This document shows, piece by piece, positions 1-9,318 of a stretch of 64,000 nucleotides of DNA (its first letter is position 1; each line of letters opens with the position of its first letter). The translations under genes were made by a program, and so were the position numbers. The notes under the pieces were generated by a model. It was not told the origin of the DNA, did no database searches, and saw only the letters and a list, made by a program, of their open reading frames with translations. Origin of the DNA: Synechococcus sp. AG-679-D13 (GTDB lineage: Bacteria; Cyanobacteriota; Cyanobacteriia; PCC-6307; Cyanobiaceae); contig QCUM01000006.1 of the NCBI GenBank assembly GCA_003210735.1, forward strand, positions 16,760 to 80,759, read 5' to 3'.

Positions 1-1
1 T

Positions 2-430
2 GTTGACGCCATTCAGCAAGGGCTGATCAACGACCCAGTCGCGCCGGCTGCTGTCGTGCCCCTCTGGGAATGGCCTGGATGGCATCCCCACTGGCGGGAC
101 GCGCAGATGCAGGCTCTGAATCATCTCGATTCAGTTGATGGGGAAGGAATGTTGGAACAGGCTGCACGGTATGGGTTGGAGCTCCCTCGAGCGGACCAGA
201 CACCGCTTGAGCCAAGGGCTTCGGAAATTTCTGGTCGGCTGCGACGGAACGATGATCAGAGTTATCAGCTCCAGAGGGGGATGGACCTCCTCAACCTGAT
301 CACCCTGGAACCTGGGGTTGAGCGCTGCCTCTCTCAACTGCCCAACAACACGCCTGTCCGATTGATCGCCACGGAAAATCCCTGGGGAGAATGGTGGAGG
401 GTGCTGCGGATTCTTGATCAGGCGAACTGA
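2..430 (+). CDS. hypothetical protein, 5' end cut by window edge
   Basis: The frame is open from base 2 to the stop at 430, so the true start lies upstream of the window or among the first codons; a GTG at 56 is the only internal candidate seen. The visible C-terminal ~142 residues are Trp-rich near both ends (PLWEWPGWHPHW, NPWGEWWRVL) and acidic in the middle. I do not recognise the family. Its 3' end overlaps the convergent exoribonuclease gene by 13 bases, an arrangement repeated many times in this compact genome. Confidence 0.6.
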   Translation, partial: VDAIQQGLINDPVAPAAVVPLWEWPGWHPHWRDAQMQALNHLDSVDGEGMLEQAARYGLELPRADQTPLEPRASEISGRLRRNDDQSYQLQRGMDLLNLITLEPGVERCLSQLPNNTPVRLIATENPWGEWWRVLRILDQAN

Positions 431-2448
431 AGCTGCAGTTCGCCCCGATCAGGGTCCACATGCGCCACGGTCATGGACAGGGTCTGACCAGGGGTAGGGT
501 CCGCACCCTGAGCAACACCCACCAGATCCATCGCCAGATCAGACACATGGACAAGGGCCAGACGCTCCTGGGGTCTCAGCCAACGCAGGAAGATTACCGA
601 CCAGCTCTGGTCACGGTGGCGAGCCAACCAGACCTGCTGCCAGTGGCGTTGATCTTCCCGGGCGATCTGGACGGATTGACGCAGGGGATCACCGAGGTCA
701 TCGATCAGTTCCCCAAGCCGTTCCTCCGGAAGCACCGCTGTCCCCGCGAGCTGGGCAAGGATCTGTCGATGGGTCACGAGATCGGCATAACGGCGGATCG
801 GTGAGGTGGCCTGCACATAGGACGGAAGCCCAAGGCTGAAGTGGGGCATCGGACGGGTGCCCTGAACACCGCGACTTAAACAGCGTTTGATGGCTGCATC
901 CTGAGCAGGTCCCTCTGGAATCCGCTCCAGCTCCTCCGTTGTCGGCAGGGTTGCCATGGGCTGACTGCGAAACGGCAGGGCCAACCCGTGCTCCTGACCA
1001 AAGCCGGCCACAACCGAACCCATCAGCAGCATGGCTTCACTGACCAGCAGCCTGGCCGGCGAGGGTTCGGTCACATGAACCTCCAGCTCACCGTCTCGCA
1101 GACGAAACCGTCCTTCGGGTCGATCGAACAAAACCGCACCCCGTGATCGACGCCAGCGATGACGTCGGTTCATGAGATTGGCCAGATCCGCCAGGGATTC
1201 ATCCCCCGGAGGCGCCAGTTCGATCAGTTCATCACCATCGGCATAGGTCAGGCCGTATCGCGGCCGGATCCAGCTGCGAACAATGCGATGAGCGGTGACC
1301 TCACCACTGTCATCGAGCTGAACAGCAACACTCAAAGCCGCACACTGTTGGCCAGCACGCAGGCTCAAAGGTCCCGCCGCAAGACTGAGAGGGAGCATCG
1401 GTATGACGCCATCCGCCAGATACAGGCTCGTGCCCCGTCGTTTGGCCTCGAGATCCAGCGGCGATCCTGGATCGATCAGACGGGATGGATCGGCAATGTG
1501 AATCCAAATCCAGCAGCCGTCATCACGTTGTTCGTAGGAGAGTGCATCATCGATTTCCTTCGTGCCTGAATCATCGAGGCTGTAACTGGCAAGACCGGTG
1601 AGATCGTGTCGCTCTGCGTCTCCAGGACGATCGGAATCAGCCAGGGCAACCAGCCGCTCTGCCTCCTGCTCCAGTGCCGAGGGAAAGTGCCTGGACCATG
1701 GGCTGTTGCTGAGACTGAGCGGTTGGTCCGGATCCAAAAGACAACGCACCACAAGCCACTGACGAAGGTCGGCGGCCTCACTCCCGATTTGCAGGGAAGC
1801 CGACCATCGCTTCAGATCAGGGTCCTCGCTGACCGCGGCCGGCTGAGTGCTCAACAGGGTGAGCCAGTGCTCGATCAACACCCACCATTGCGGATCGAGT
1901 GCTTCACGTTCCTGTTCAGACCATGGGTGTTGAAGACGCAGCAGCTCCAACTGACGTTGCTCATGCTGAACAGCCTGACGTTCGGAACGGCGTTGCTGGC
2001 GCAACCGGACGCGCTCATCAGCGGTCAGGGGTTGGACGAGACGATCGCGTCGCCAGCGGAACAGAGACTGAGGTTCCTGCAACCAGGTCCAAACAGCAGC
2101 AATCCCCGGAAGGGAGATCGGGTCCTGGAGCAACTCGCAGAACTCGATCAGGTTCAGCCTTGAACTCCCATCGGGCCCATCTTCTACGAGTAGCTGCCAG
2201 GCTTCGATGAGGCTCCGCGATGTCGGAGCGAAGGATTGAACCTCCTCTGGCGAGGGAAGAGGCTGGGAGGACAGTTCTCCAGTGGAATCAACGGGAACCA
2301 ACTCCCGAAGCGGCAAGTCCTGGTCGCGTCGTTGACCTCCAAATGAAACAACCGCCTTGCTGCCCTTGATGGACAGAAGACGGCCGATGAGCGGAGAACC
2401 CTTGAGGACGACCGCAATGGTGTCCCCGGGATGGAAGGACTGGTTCAA
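418..2448 (-). CDS. rnb: exoribonuclease II / RNase R family (RNB domain)
   Basis: Processive 3'-5' RNA exonuclease of the RNB family, expected to act in cytoplasmic RNA turnover. The catalytic RNB motif DDSGTKEIDDAL begins near residue 311 of the longest frame, followed by the long RNB core with the conserved RYADLVTHRQ helix, and a short S1-like C-terminus. Length (about 675-695 aa) fits cyanobacterial RNase II/R proteins. The start is uncertain: the longest frame begins with GTG at 2505 inside rpsR, while a TTG at 2448 lies just past the rpsR stop and directly before the conserved N-terminus (NQSFHPGDTIAVV). I prefer TTG. It follows rpmG-rpsR on the same strand, a plausible operon. Confidence 0.9.
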   Translation of the reverse strand: MNQSFHPGDTIAVVLKGSPLIGRLLSIKGSKAVVSFGGQRRDQDLPLRELVPVDSTGELSSQPLPSPEEVQSFAPTSRSLIEAWQLLVEDGPDGSSRLNLIEFCELLQDPISLPGIAAVWTWLQEPQSLFRWRRDRLVQPLTADERVRLRQQRRSERQAVQHEQRQLELLRLQHPWSEQEREALDPQWWVLIEHWLTLLSTQPAAVSEDPDLKRWSASLQIGSEAADLRQWLVVRCLLDPDQPLSLSNSPWSRHFPSALEQEAERLVALADSDRPGDAERHDLTGLASYSLDDSGTKEIDDALSYEQRDDGCWIWIHIADPSRLIDPGSPLDLEAKRRGTSLYLADGVIPMLPLSLAAGPLSLRAGQQCAALSVAVQLDDSGEVTAHRIVRSWIRPRYGLTYADGDELIELAPPGDESLADLANLMNRRHRWRRSRGAVLFDRPEGRFRLRDGELEVHVTEPSPARLLVSEAMLLMGSVVAGFGQEHGLALPFRSQPMATLPTTEELERIPEGPAQDAAIKRCLSRGVQGTRPMPHFSLGLPSYVQATSPIRRYADLVTHRQILAQLAGTAVLPEERLGELIDDLGDPLRQSVQIAREDQRHWQQVWLARHRDQSWSVIFLRWLRPQERLALVHVSDLAMDLVGVAQGADPTPGQTLSMTVAHVDPDRGELQLQFA

Positions 2449-2458
2449 CGAGGCTGGG

Positions 2459-2680
2459 TCAACCCTCGGGATTGACGAAGGGCAGCAGAGCAACAATTCG
2501 AGCACGCTTCACCGCATTGGTGAGATCGCGCTGTTGTTTTGCCGTCAGACCGGTCAGACGACGGGGAAGAATCTTGCCGCGTTCAGTGATGAACTTCTTC
2601 AGCAGATCCACATCCTTGTAATCGATGGGATCGCCGGGCTTGATCGGGGAAAGACGCTTCTTGAAGAAGGAGCTGGACAT
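2459..2680 (-). CDS. rpsR: 30S ribosomal protein S18
   Basis: A 73-residue basic protein with the S18 core: [20 protein letters not shown], then [16 protein letters not shown] and [15 protein letters not shown]. It binds the platform of the small ribosomal subunit. It lies 38 bases downstream of rpmG (L33) on the same strand and just before the RNB exonuclease; the L33-S18 pairing is common in cyanobacteria and plastids. Confidence 0.97.
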
Positions 2681-2718
2681 GAATCAGGAACAGTTGAAAA
2701 GCGGTGTGAGCAAAGGGC

Positions 2719-2919
2719 TCACTTGATCTCCTTATGGAGAGTCATCTTGTTGAGTTGAGGGCAGAACTTCATCAGCTCAAGCCTTTCAGTGGTGTTCCGG
2801 CGATTCTTCTCAGTCGTGTAACGGGACACGCCGGGAGAGCGCTTTTCGGAAGCGGGAACGGACCGGCATTCGGTGCACTCGAGGGTGACAACGATCCGGA
2901 CGCCCTTGTTCTTGGCCAT
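2719..2919 (-). CDS. rpmG: 50S ribosomal protein L33
   Basis: A 66-residue protein starting [18 protein letters not shown]; the frame extends 14 codons further upstream but this internal ATG is the family start. It carries the L33 signature [20 protein letters not shown]. The first zinc-knuckle pair CTEC is intact, but the second half reads KFCPQLNK, so only one of the usual two C-terminal cysteines remains. Head gene of an rpmG-rpsR-rnb run, divergent from pheT. Confidence 0.96.
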   Translation of the reverse strand: MAKNKGVRIVVTLECTECRSVPASEKRSPGVSRYTTEKNRRNTTERLELMKFCPQLNKMTLHKEIK

Positions 2920-3035
2920 AAAGGACGTAGCGCCGCAGGTGCGAAGCGAATTGACAAACAAAGAGCTTACCTGGCGACGATCCGTGGCCCATCACCAAGC
3001 ACTTCCTAAGATCACGCGCCGTTCTCGCGCTCCTC

Positions 3036-5480
3036 ATGCGGGTCTCCCTGTCCTGGCTGAATGAACTCGTCCAGGTGAACGAGCCTGTGCAGGAGCTGGC
3101 TCAACGACTGTCAATGGCCGGCTTCGAGGAAGAGGAGATCGACGACATTTCCGCCCTGGCTCAGGGGGTGGTGATCGGGTTCGTGAAGGAGAAGGACAAG
3201 CATCCGAATGCCGACAAACTGAGTGTCTGCCAGGTGGATGTGGGCGGCCCGGAACCGATCCAGATCGTTTGCGGTGCTGGAAATGTGCGGGCGGGCATCC
3301 ATGTGCCTGTGGCCATGGTGGGCGCTGTTCTGCCCTCAGCCAATCTCACGATCAAAGCTGGAGAGCTCCGCGGGGTTGCCAGCAACGGCATGATCTGCTC
3401 GTTGTCGGAACTGGGTCTGGCCAGTGATTCCGATGGCATTGCGGTGCTGGATGAACTCGAGACCGATCTCCCCGCCCTCGGCCAGCCCGTTGCCGCAGTG
3501 CTCGGCCTGGATGACACGGTTCTCGACCTTGCGATCACAGCGAACCGACCTGATGGTCTGTCGATGGTTGGGATCGCCCGTGAGGTGGCTGCTCTGACGG
3601 GGGGAGAGCTCTCACTTCCTGCACTCGATTTGGTTCCACAACACGAACCGCTGCAGACGACGGCCGAAAGCGCCGAAGCAATGACAGCCGGTGGCCTCTA
3701 CGGCATCAGCCTGATCGAAGCCGTAGACGGCAGCGATGCCTCGCCAGCCTGGGTACAGCGTCGCCTCAGTCGAGCCGGGATCAACCAGGTGAATGCCGTG
3801 GTGGACATCACCAATGTGGTGATGCTCGAGCAGGGGCAACCCCTGCACGCCTTCGATGCGGAAGCGCTGGAGCGCATCACGGGCAAAACGGTGGAAGCTG
3901 CGAGCTTTGGACTGCGTCAGGCCCTGGAAGGGGAAACATTCACCGGACTGGACGACCGTGAACTGACTCTTGATGGGCGGGCACAGGTGGTGACCTGCCA
4001 TGACCATCCCATCGCGCTTGCCGGCGTGATGGGAAGCAAGGCCAGCGGTGTGGGCGCCGCAACCAACAGGATCTGGCTGGAATCCGCCATGTTCAGCCCT
4101 GTCTCCGTACGGACCACGGCCCGTTCGGTTGGTCTTCGCACCGATGCCAGCGCTCGGTTCGAAAAAGGCCTGCCAAAGGACATCACCCTCGCGTGTTCTG
4201 TTCGAGCCCTGGAACTGCTCAGTGCACAGTTCGACTGTTCCCTGAAGGGACGATGGGTCTGCGGTGCGCTTGAAGCCGATGCCGCGCCGGTCCCCCTTCG
4301 TCGTCAGGCTCTGCACCGCCTGCTGGGACCACTGGTTGCTGACAACAGCGAAGAGCGCTTGCCGGATGCCGACATCGAACGCTGTCTCTCCGCTCTCGGT
4401 TGCCAACTTTCCAGCACGACCGAGGGATGGTCTGTGGTGGCGCCCCCGGCACGACGACTGGACCTCGCTCGAGAGATTGATCTGGTCGAAGAAGTCGCAA
4501 GGCTTGTTGGTTTCGATCGCTTCGGATCAACGTTGCCCCATCCGATTGCCCCCGGTGCACTCACGCCTCAGCAACAGGCGGAACGACAGTTGCGACGCTT
4601 GCTCTCAGCGACCGGTCTTCAGGAGATCACAACCCTGTCACTGGTTGGTGGAGATGCCGGCCAACAGCGAATTGCCATCAGCAATCCGCTGTTGGCCGAG
4701 ACCAGCCATCTCCGCACCAATCTCTGGGAAGAACATCTCTCTGTTTGCGTCAGGAATCTCAAGGCGTCACAGGAGGGGTGCTGGGTGTTCGAGATCGGCA
4801 CCACCTACAACGGAAGTCCAACTGAGGTCGTCGAGACCCGTGAACTGTGTGGAGTGATGAGTGGTGAGAGACGCATGGAGCGCTGGATGAACAGCGGGAA
4901 ACCGGTGCCCCTCAACTACTTCACAGCTCGGGGACGTCTTGCAGAAGTGATGCAGGCGCTCAAGTTGGAGCTGAGCGACCGACGCCTTGAAGACGATCCG
5001 AGGCTGCATCCGGGTCGTGCAGCAACACTCGTGCTCGAAGGACGGCCACTGGGCTGCTTTGGACAGTTGCACCCCGAACTTGCTGCCCAACAGGATCTGC
5101 CGGAAGCCACCTACCTCTTCGAATTGGATCTGCAGCGTCTCCTCGATGCCGCTACTCGCTCCAATCGTTGGACCCCAGCGTTCAAGCCCTTTGCCACTGT
5201 TCCAGCGAGTGAACGAGATCTGGCCATTGTGGTGAACCGATCAATCGCGGCCAGTGATCTGGCCCAGTGCATGCGCAAGGCAGGAAAACCCCTGCTGGAG
5301 GCCGTCACCCTGATCGATCGCTTTGAAGGTGAACAGGTGGGTGAAGGAATGGCCAGCCAGGCCTTCCGCCTGCGTTATCGCGGCAAATCAGAAACGCTGA
5401 AAGAGGAGCAGGTGGCACCGGTGCACGAAAAAATTCGCCAGGCCCTGGTGAAGCAGTTCTCTGCCGATCTCAGGAGCTAA
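3036..5480 (+). CDS. pheT: phenylalanyl-tRNA synthetase beta subunit
   Basis: An 814-residue beta chain of the alpha2-beta2 PheRS that charges tRNA-Phe. Domains in order: N-terminal MRVSLSWLNELV segment, an EMAP-like tRNA-binding domain (about residues 40-150, with HPNADKLSVCQVDVG), the B3/4 editing domain, B5, the catalytic-like core (RNLKASQEGCWVFEIG) and a C-terminal FDX-ACB anticodon-binding domain (PASERDLAIVVNRSI to the end). Length is normal for cyanobacteria. The stop overlaps the convergent rlmD stop by 4 bases. pheS is not in the window. Confidence 0.97.
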   Translation: MRVSLSWLNELVQVNEPVQELAQRLSMAGFEEEEIDDISALAQGVVIGFVKEKDKHPNADKLSVCQVDVGGPEPIQIVCGAGNVRAGIHVPVAMVGAVLPSANLTIKAGELRGVASNGMICSLSELGLASDSDGIAVLDELETDLPALGQPVAAVLGLDDTVLDLAITANRPDGLSMVGIAREVAALTGGELSLPALDLVPQHEPLQTTAESAEAMTAGGLYGISLIEAVDGSDASPAWVQRRLSRAGINQVNAVVDITNVVMLEQGQPLHAFDAEALERITGKTVEAASFGLRQALEGETFTGLDDRELTLDGRAQVVTCHDHPIALAGVMGSKASGVGAATNRIWLESAMFSPVSVRTTARSVGLRTDASARFEKGLPKDITLACSVRALELLSAQFDCSLKGRWVCGALEADAAPVPLRRQALHRLLGPLVADNSEERLPDADIERCLSALGCQLSSTTEGWSVVAPPARRLDLAREIDLVEEVARLVGFDRFGSTLPHPIAPGALTPQQQAERQLRRLLSATGLQEITTLSLVGGDAGQQRIAISNPLLAETSHLRTNLWEEHLSVCVRNLKASQEGCWVFEIGTTYNGSPTEVVETRELCGVMSGERRMERWMNSGKPVPLNYFTARGRLAEVMQALKLELSDRRLEDDPRLHPGRAATLVLEGRPLGCFGQLHPELAAQQDLPEATYLFELDLQRLLDAATRSNRWTPAFKPFATVPASERDLAIVVNRSIAASDLAQCMRKAGKPLLEAVTLIDRFEGEQVGEGMASQAFRLRYRGKSETLKEEQVAPVHEKIRQALVKQFSADLRS

Positions 5481-6871
5481 CGGATCCGTCTCAGCAGAGC
5501 CAGGTTCTCCAAATGCGTGGTTTGCGGGAAGAAATCAATCGGCTGCAGCTGTTCCAGGGCGTAACACCCCTGGGGACCTAAAAGTCTGTTGAGATCGCGC
5601 GCCTGAGTTGCGACGTTGCAACTCAGATACGCCACCAGCTCTGGTGGGTGCTCAAGGATGGCATCCACCACGGAGGCATCCAGGCCACGGCGAGGAGGGT
5701 CCACCACAAGTGCCGAGCATGCGTTCAGCTCTGCGCGCAACAGCTTGGCCACATCGCCTGCCACGAAGGCTGTGCGTTCCGCCAGTCCGTTACGAGCGGC
5801 GTTCATGCGCGCCTGATCGATCGAATCGGGATTGATCTCAATGCCAAAGACCCTCAGACCACGATCAGCCAGCGGAAGACTGATTGTCCCGATGCCGCAG
5901 TAGGCATCAATGACGCGACCTGAGGGTGCATGGCTCAATAACCAGTCGCCGATGCACTGAACGATCCGTTCAGCCTGAAGGGTGTTGATCTGAAAAAAAG
6001 TTGTTGTTGCGAGTTGGAGCGTGAGATCGCAGAACCTTTCCATGATCGAGTTCTCACCACCCAGCAAGTGGGTGGTTGGACCAAGAACCAGATTGGTGCG
6101 CTTCGGTTGCAGGTTCAACGTCACGCCGCGGATCTGCGGAAACCGCGTCATCCAGGCTTGAGCCATCGACTCCAGCGCTGACCAATGGGATGAACTCACG
6201 AGGGTGATCAACACTTCTCCTGTGTGATGACCAATACGAAGACCGAGATGGCGCAGAGCATCGCCGGAACTGAGGTCATGGTCCGCTGGAAGAGCGCTGG
6301 CGTCGAGATCTTTTTTCAGAGGTTCGATCAAGGCGTCGAGACGCGGATCGACGACCGGGCAGCGGTTGAGGTTGACGACCCGATGGGAACCGCGACGGAA
6401 ATAGCCCATGCGAAGGGAACCGTTCTCGGCGCGACGCAGGGGAATCAGAGCCCTGTTGCGATATCCGAAGCCTTCGTCTGGAGCCATTACCGGTTTGACC
6501 GGATGACTGACAGATCCAATGCGCTGCATAGCCTCCGTCAGGACCCCTTGCTTCCAATCGAGTTGGGATGGTTCATCGACGTGCTGAAGGGTGCAGCCCC
6601 CACAGTCACTGGCCAGGATGCAGGGGGGTTTGCGTCGAGCGTTGGACTGCGTGCGCCGCTGCATCAGACGACTCAACCAGCGGGACTTGCTGCGTTGCTG
6701 TAACTGGACCGACGCTGATTCTCCTGGGAGCAATCCCGGAACCACAATCACCCAGTTGTTCCATCGAGCCAGACCATTCCCATCCCGATCCAGGTCGATT
6801 GCCTCGAGTTCCACCACCAATCCAGGTTTTGGCGTGGCGGTCTCGTCCGCTGTGCCATGGGACTTAGGCAT
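5477..6871 (-). CDS. rlmD: 23S rRNA (uracil-5-)-methyltransferase, RlmD/RumA type
   Basis: SAM-dependent m5U methyltransferase of the RumA/TrmA family, 464 aa. An N-terminal TRAM domain (about residues 18-75) is followed by Fe-S cluster cysteines C84, C90 and C93 (PCILASDCGGC) and a further Cys in NRCPVVDP. The SAM domain shows AYCGIGTISLPLA, and the catalytic region has VVDPPRRGLD and the nucleophile in YLSCNVATQ (near C418). The Fe-S cysteines argue for an rRNA enzyme rather than TrmA. Exact target uracil cannot be told from sequence. Start ATG at 6871, about 80 bases from divergent apcD. Confidence 0.92.
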   Translation of the reverse strand: MPKSHGTADETATPKPGLVVELEAIDLDRDGNGLARWNNWVIVVPGLLPGESASVQLQQRSKSRWLSRLMQRRTQSNARRKPPCILASDCGGCTLQHVDEPSQLDWKQGVLTEAMQRIGSVSHPVKPVMAPDEGFGYRNRALIPLRRAENGSLRMGYFRRGSHRVVNLNRCPVVDPRLDALIEPLKKDLDASALPADHDLSSGDALRHLGLRIGHHTGEVLITLVSSSHWSALESMAQAWMTRFPQIRGVTLNLQPKRTNLVLGPTTHLLGGENSIMERFCDLTLQLATTTFFQINTLQAERIVQCIGDWLLSHAPSGRVIDAYCGIGTISLPLADRGLRVFGIEINPDSIDQARMNAARNGLAERTAFVAGDVAKLLRAELNACSALVVDPPRRGLDASVVDAILEHPPELVAYLSCNVATQARDLNRLLGPQGCYALEQLQPIDFFPQTTHLENLALLRRIR

Positions 6872-6952
6872 TGCAAAGGCGTAACACCGAGGTCTCCATC
6901 AGTCAGGTGACCCACTCAAGACCACTAAACTCCACGAAGCCTGTCCAGTTCC

Positions 6953-7447
6953 ATGAGTGTTGTCCGGGATCTCATCCTTCAGGCCGATGAAGATCTGCGG
7001 TATCCCACCAGCGGTGAACTGCGCAGCATGGTGGATTATCTGGATCAAGGGGCCATGCGGGTCTCGATCGTCAAGGTTCTGACGGAGAACGAGAAGAAAA
7101 TCGTTGACGAATCCGCCAAGCAGCTGTTCGGCCGTAAACCCGAATATGTGGCGCCGGGCGGAAATGCCTACGGGCAGAAACAGCGGGCTCAATGCCTGCG
7201 GGATTACAGCTGGTATCTGCGACTGGTGACCTACGGCGTGCTGGCAGGCAGCACAGAAATGATTCAGGAGATCGGTCTTGTCGGCGCCCGAGAGATGTAC
7301 AACAGCCTCGGTGTTCCGATGCCGGGCATGGTTGAAGCGATGAAAACCATGAAAGATGCTTCTTTGGCTTTGCTCTCAGAACAGCAAATCAAATTAGCCA
7401 GCCCTTATTTCGATTACCTGATCCAAGGGATGCAGACATCCACCTGA
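6953..7447 (+). CDS. apcD: allophycocyanin alpha-B subunit
   Basis: A 164-residue phycobiliprotein. ApcD is a terminal emitter in the phycobilisome core and passes energy to the photosystems. The protein begins MSVVRDLILQADEDLRYP and contains APGGNAYGQKQRAQCLRD with the chromophore cysteine C81, then WYLRLVTYGVLAG and REMYNSLGVPMPGMVE. The LRYP/YGVLAG/PGMVE combination matches ApcD better than ApcA or ApcF. It stands alone, away from other phycobilisome genes. No clear hairpin terminator is visible immediately downstream. Confidence 0.95.
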   Translation: MSVVRDLILQADEDLRYPTSGELRSMVDYLDQGAMRVSIVKVLTENEKKIVDESAKQLFGRKPEYVAPGGNAYGQKQRAQCLRDYSWYLRLVTYGVLAGSTEMIQEIGLVGAREMYNSLGVPMPGMVEAMKTMKDASLALLSEQQIKLASPYFDYLIQGMQTST

Positions 7448-8267
7448 TCTGAACAACGAAATCTGTTGATGTTGTTTGCCCCTGGTTGCACCTTGTAACT
7501 AGGGTTTTTGATTGTCAGGCCCCGCGAGCACTTTCATAACCCGCATTCATCGCACATGAGTCTCGTATCTGGACTTTTTACGAGTCTTGAGTGAGACGAA
7601 TGGAACGAAGGATTGGCTTGCCGGCATCATCTCGATTCAACCTGCTGAGCGATCACGTTGAAAGCACTTGCAGCGCATGCATTTATCCAGGACGAGACTC
7701 TTAATAAGACCTAACTCGAGTCTCATGCGCGATGCCCGGAATGCCTGGGCCGCTGCGCGAGCCATGCTCTTAAGTCAATCAAAACGCATCGAAGCGATGC
7801 CCCGTTAACGACTGACAACGCGCAAAGCAGGCAATCAACTTGCCTGTAGCCAATGGCTCAGCTGGGTCTCAATCTCAGACCAGCAATGAATCTTATCTGC
7901 GACAAATGAAGCTCAATTGCAGGCGTATGCAGACCTGGATGCTTCCAACAGCTTGCGTACCTGTGTCCACAGCAGGTACGCAGGGGGCCAGATCGCAGTG
8001 TGAAAGTGTTTTTCAGGAGATGAAATACGCCCCTGGACTGGACCTGGACTGTGCATGGCGCTCACAGATGCACCCTTCAGATGAATTCCTTGCAACGTCT
8101 CGAAAAAGCGAGAAACAAGAAACAGCTGCACCACCGCAAACAAAATCGACTAAAAAATTGCTTTTGACAAATAGACGCCATGACCTTGCCAGGGGAGTCT
8201 GAGTCTTAAGCATCTCGCATAAGTCTTTTAACGGGTCACATGCCAAGACCAGGATGCAACGCATGAA
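7448..8267. other. 820-base intergenic region with repeated GAGTCTC motifs and inverted repeats
   Basis: No convincing protein gene is present. A 120-codon frame at 7840-8202 uses TTG and has an unlikely composition. The region repeats CGAGTCT/GAGTCTC in both orientations near 7558, 7580, 7694, 7718 and 8196. GAGACTC (7694-7700) faces GAGTCTC (7718-7724), CTCGTA faces TACGAG near 7562-7584, and CAGGCAA/TTGCCTG forms a hairpin at 7828-7846. It could hold a non-coding RNA or regulator sites; the sequence does not decide. Confidence 0.5.
7954..7982. repeat. perfect 10-bp inverted repeat
   Basis: TGCGTACCTG at 7954-7963 is the exact reverse complement of CAGGTACGCA at 7973-7982, with a 9-base loop. 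There is no T-tract after it, so it is not a standard intrinsic terminator. It could be an operator or part of a structured RNA. Confidence 0.7.
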
Positions 8268-9245
8268 TCACCGCTGTCTGTAGAGCTCGCGAAGGAGTTG
8301 ATAGGCCTCGTTCAAGCGACGCATTGTTTCGGTGGAACCACCAGCGTCTGGGTGCGCCGCCAAAGCCTGAGTTTTATAAGCCTCTCTGATTGAACTCAGC
8401 GTCACCGATGCACCCGCCTGGGTCGAGAGAGCCAGGAGCTTCAACGCACCATGCACGGTCATCGTGGACTCGAGGGTTTCAAAGGAGGTCACCTGCTTGC
8501 TGCGACGGAAACGGTTCACAAAACGGCGCACCATCGTGGGCATGCGATCAGCCAGTGCAGCGGTTGCGAACGGATCCTCCAACGCTCCTGCAATCACCAT
8601 GACGCGACCAAGAGAAGGTGAAGCGGAGGACCACCCCTTGCAGAGCTCCTCCATGGCTGCGTTGGCAGCCGACCATGTGAATGAACGGCCATCACTGGCA
8701 TCAAGATTGGGCCAGAGATCGCGGGCGAGCCAGAGCATCGATGCCTCAACGACAGTCTCACCGGGGGCTTGACCATAAAGAGATCGCCAGTGCTCCTCGG
8801 CCACCTGACAAGCGACCTCAAGATCACTGATCGACACCTTGAGAAGGAGGGGATCGTCAGCCCCATCCTGGATAGGTTTTGGCGAGTGAAGCGTGTCGCG
8901 CAACTGTGATGTGCGACGTCGTACAAAGCCAGGCAGATCAATGCCACCCGAGGGCTCAGGTGGTGGCTCTATAAACGTTGGCTCCTGATCTGAGCTTGCC
9001 GAACGAATCAGCACAAGGCTGCTTGCTTCTGGGACCTGGTCCTGAACCTGATGGCGATCCTCTGCATTGTCTGCGAGGTCTTCGACCACGTCATCCGAAT
9101 CGCCAAGCACTCCCTCGAGCAGAATTTCGAGCACCTGGCCTCTGGAGCGAACTCCGTACTCACCCTTCATCCGGTCGATGAAATCAACCAGGCGCGAGGG
9201 AAGTTTGAGACTGATCGCTTTCGGCTTGGAATCCTCGAGGGTCAA
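8268..9245 (-). CDS. ribbon-helix-helix-like / J-domain fusion protein
   Basis: 325 aa. Residues about 8-50 (KAISLKLPSRLVDFIDRMKG, then RSRGQVLEILLEGVL) look like a CopG-type ribbon-helix-helix DNA-binding module. An acidic linker follows, then a middle domain (about 120-260) I do not recognise. The last 45 residues are a C-terminal J-domain half with SIREAYKTQALAAHPDAGG and the diagnostic HPD. J-domains stimulate Hsp70 ATPase, so it may deliver DnaK to a DNA-bound or regulatory target; this is inference. The start is a TTG at 9245, the only start before the RHH module. It lies downstream of the DUF3370-type gene on the same strand. Confidence 0.75.
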   Translation of the reverse strand: MTLEDSKPKAISLKLPSRLVDFIDRMKGEYGVRSRGQVLEILLEGVLGDSDDVVEDLADNAEDRHQVQDQVPEASSLVLIRSASSDQEPTFIEPPPEPSGGIDLPGFVRRRTSQLRDTLHSPKPIQDGADDPLLLKVSISDLEVACQVAEEHWRSLYGQAPGETVVEASMLWLARDLWPNLDASDGRSFTWSAANAAMEELCKGWSSASPSLGRVMVIAGALEDPFATAALADRMPTMVRRFVNRFRRSKQVTSFETLESTMTVHGALKLLALSTQAGASVTLSSIREAYKTQALAAHPDAGGSTETMRRLNEAYQLLRELYRQR

Positions 9246-9318
9246 AGGGTCAAGCGTGCTGTCGGACGGTTAACGAGCTTGGCTGCATCGCAGAGGGCTC
9301 AGTTGAAGAGGATGAGCT

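Noticed and set aside
7840..8202. 120-codon TTG-start frame after apcD
   Set aside because: No ribosome-binding site, crosses the 10-bp inverted repeat, and its residue order has no domain-like pattern.
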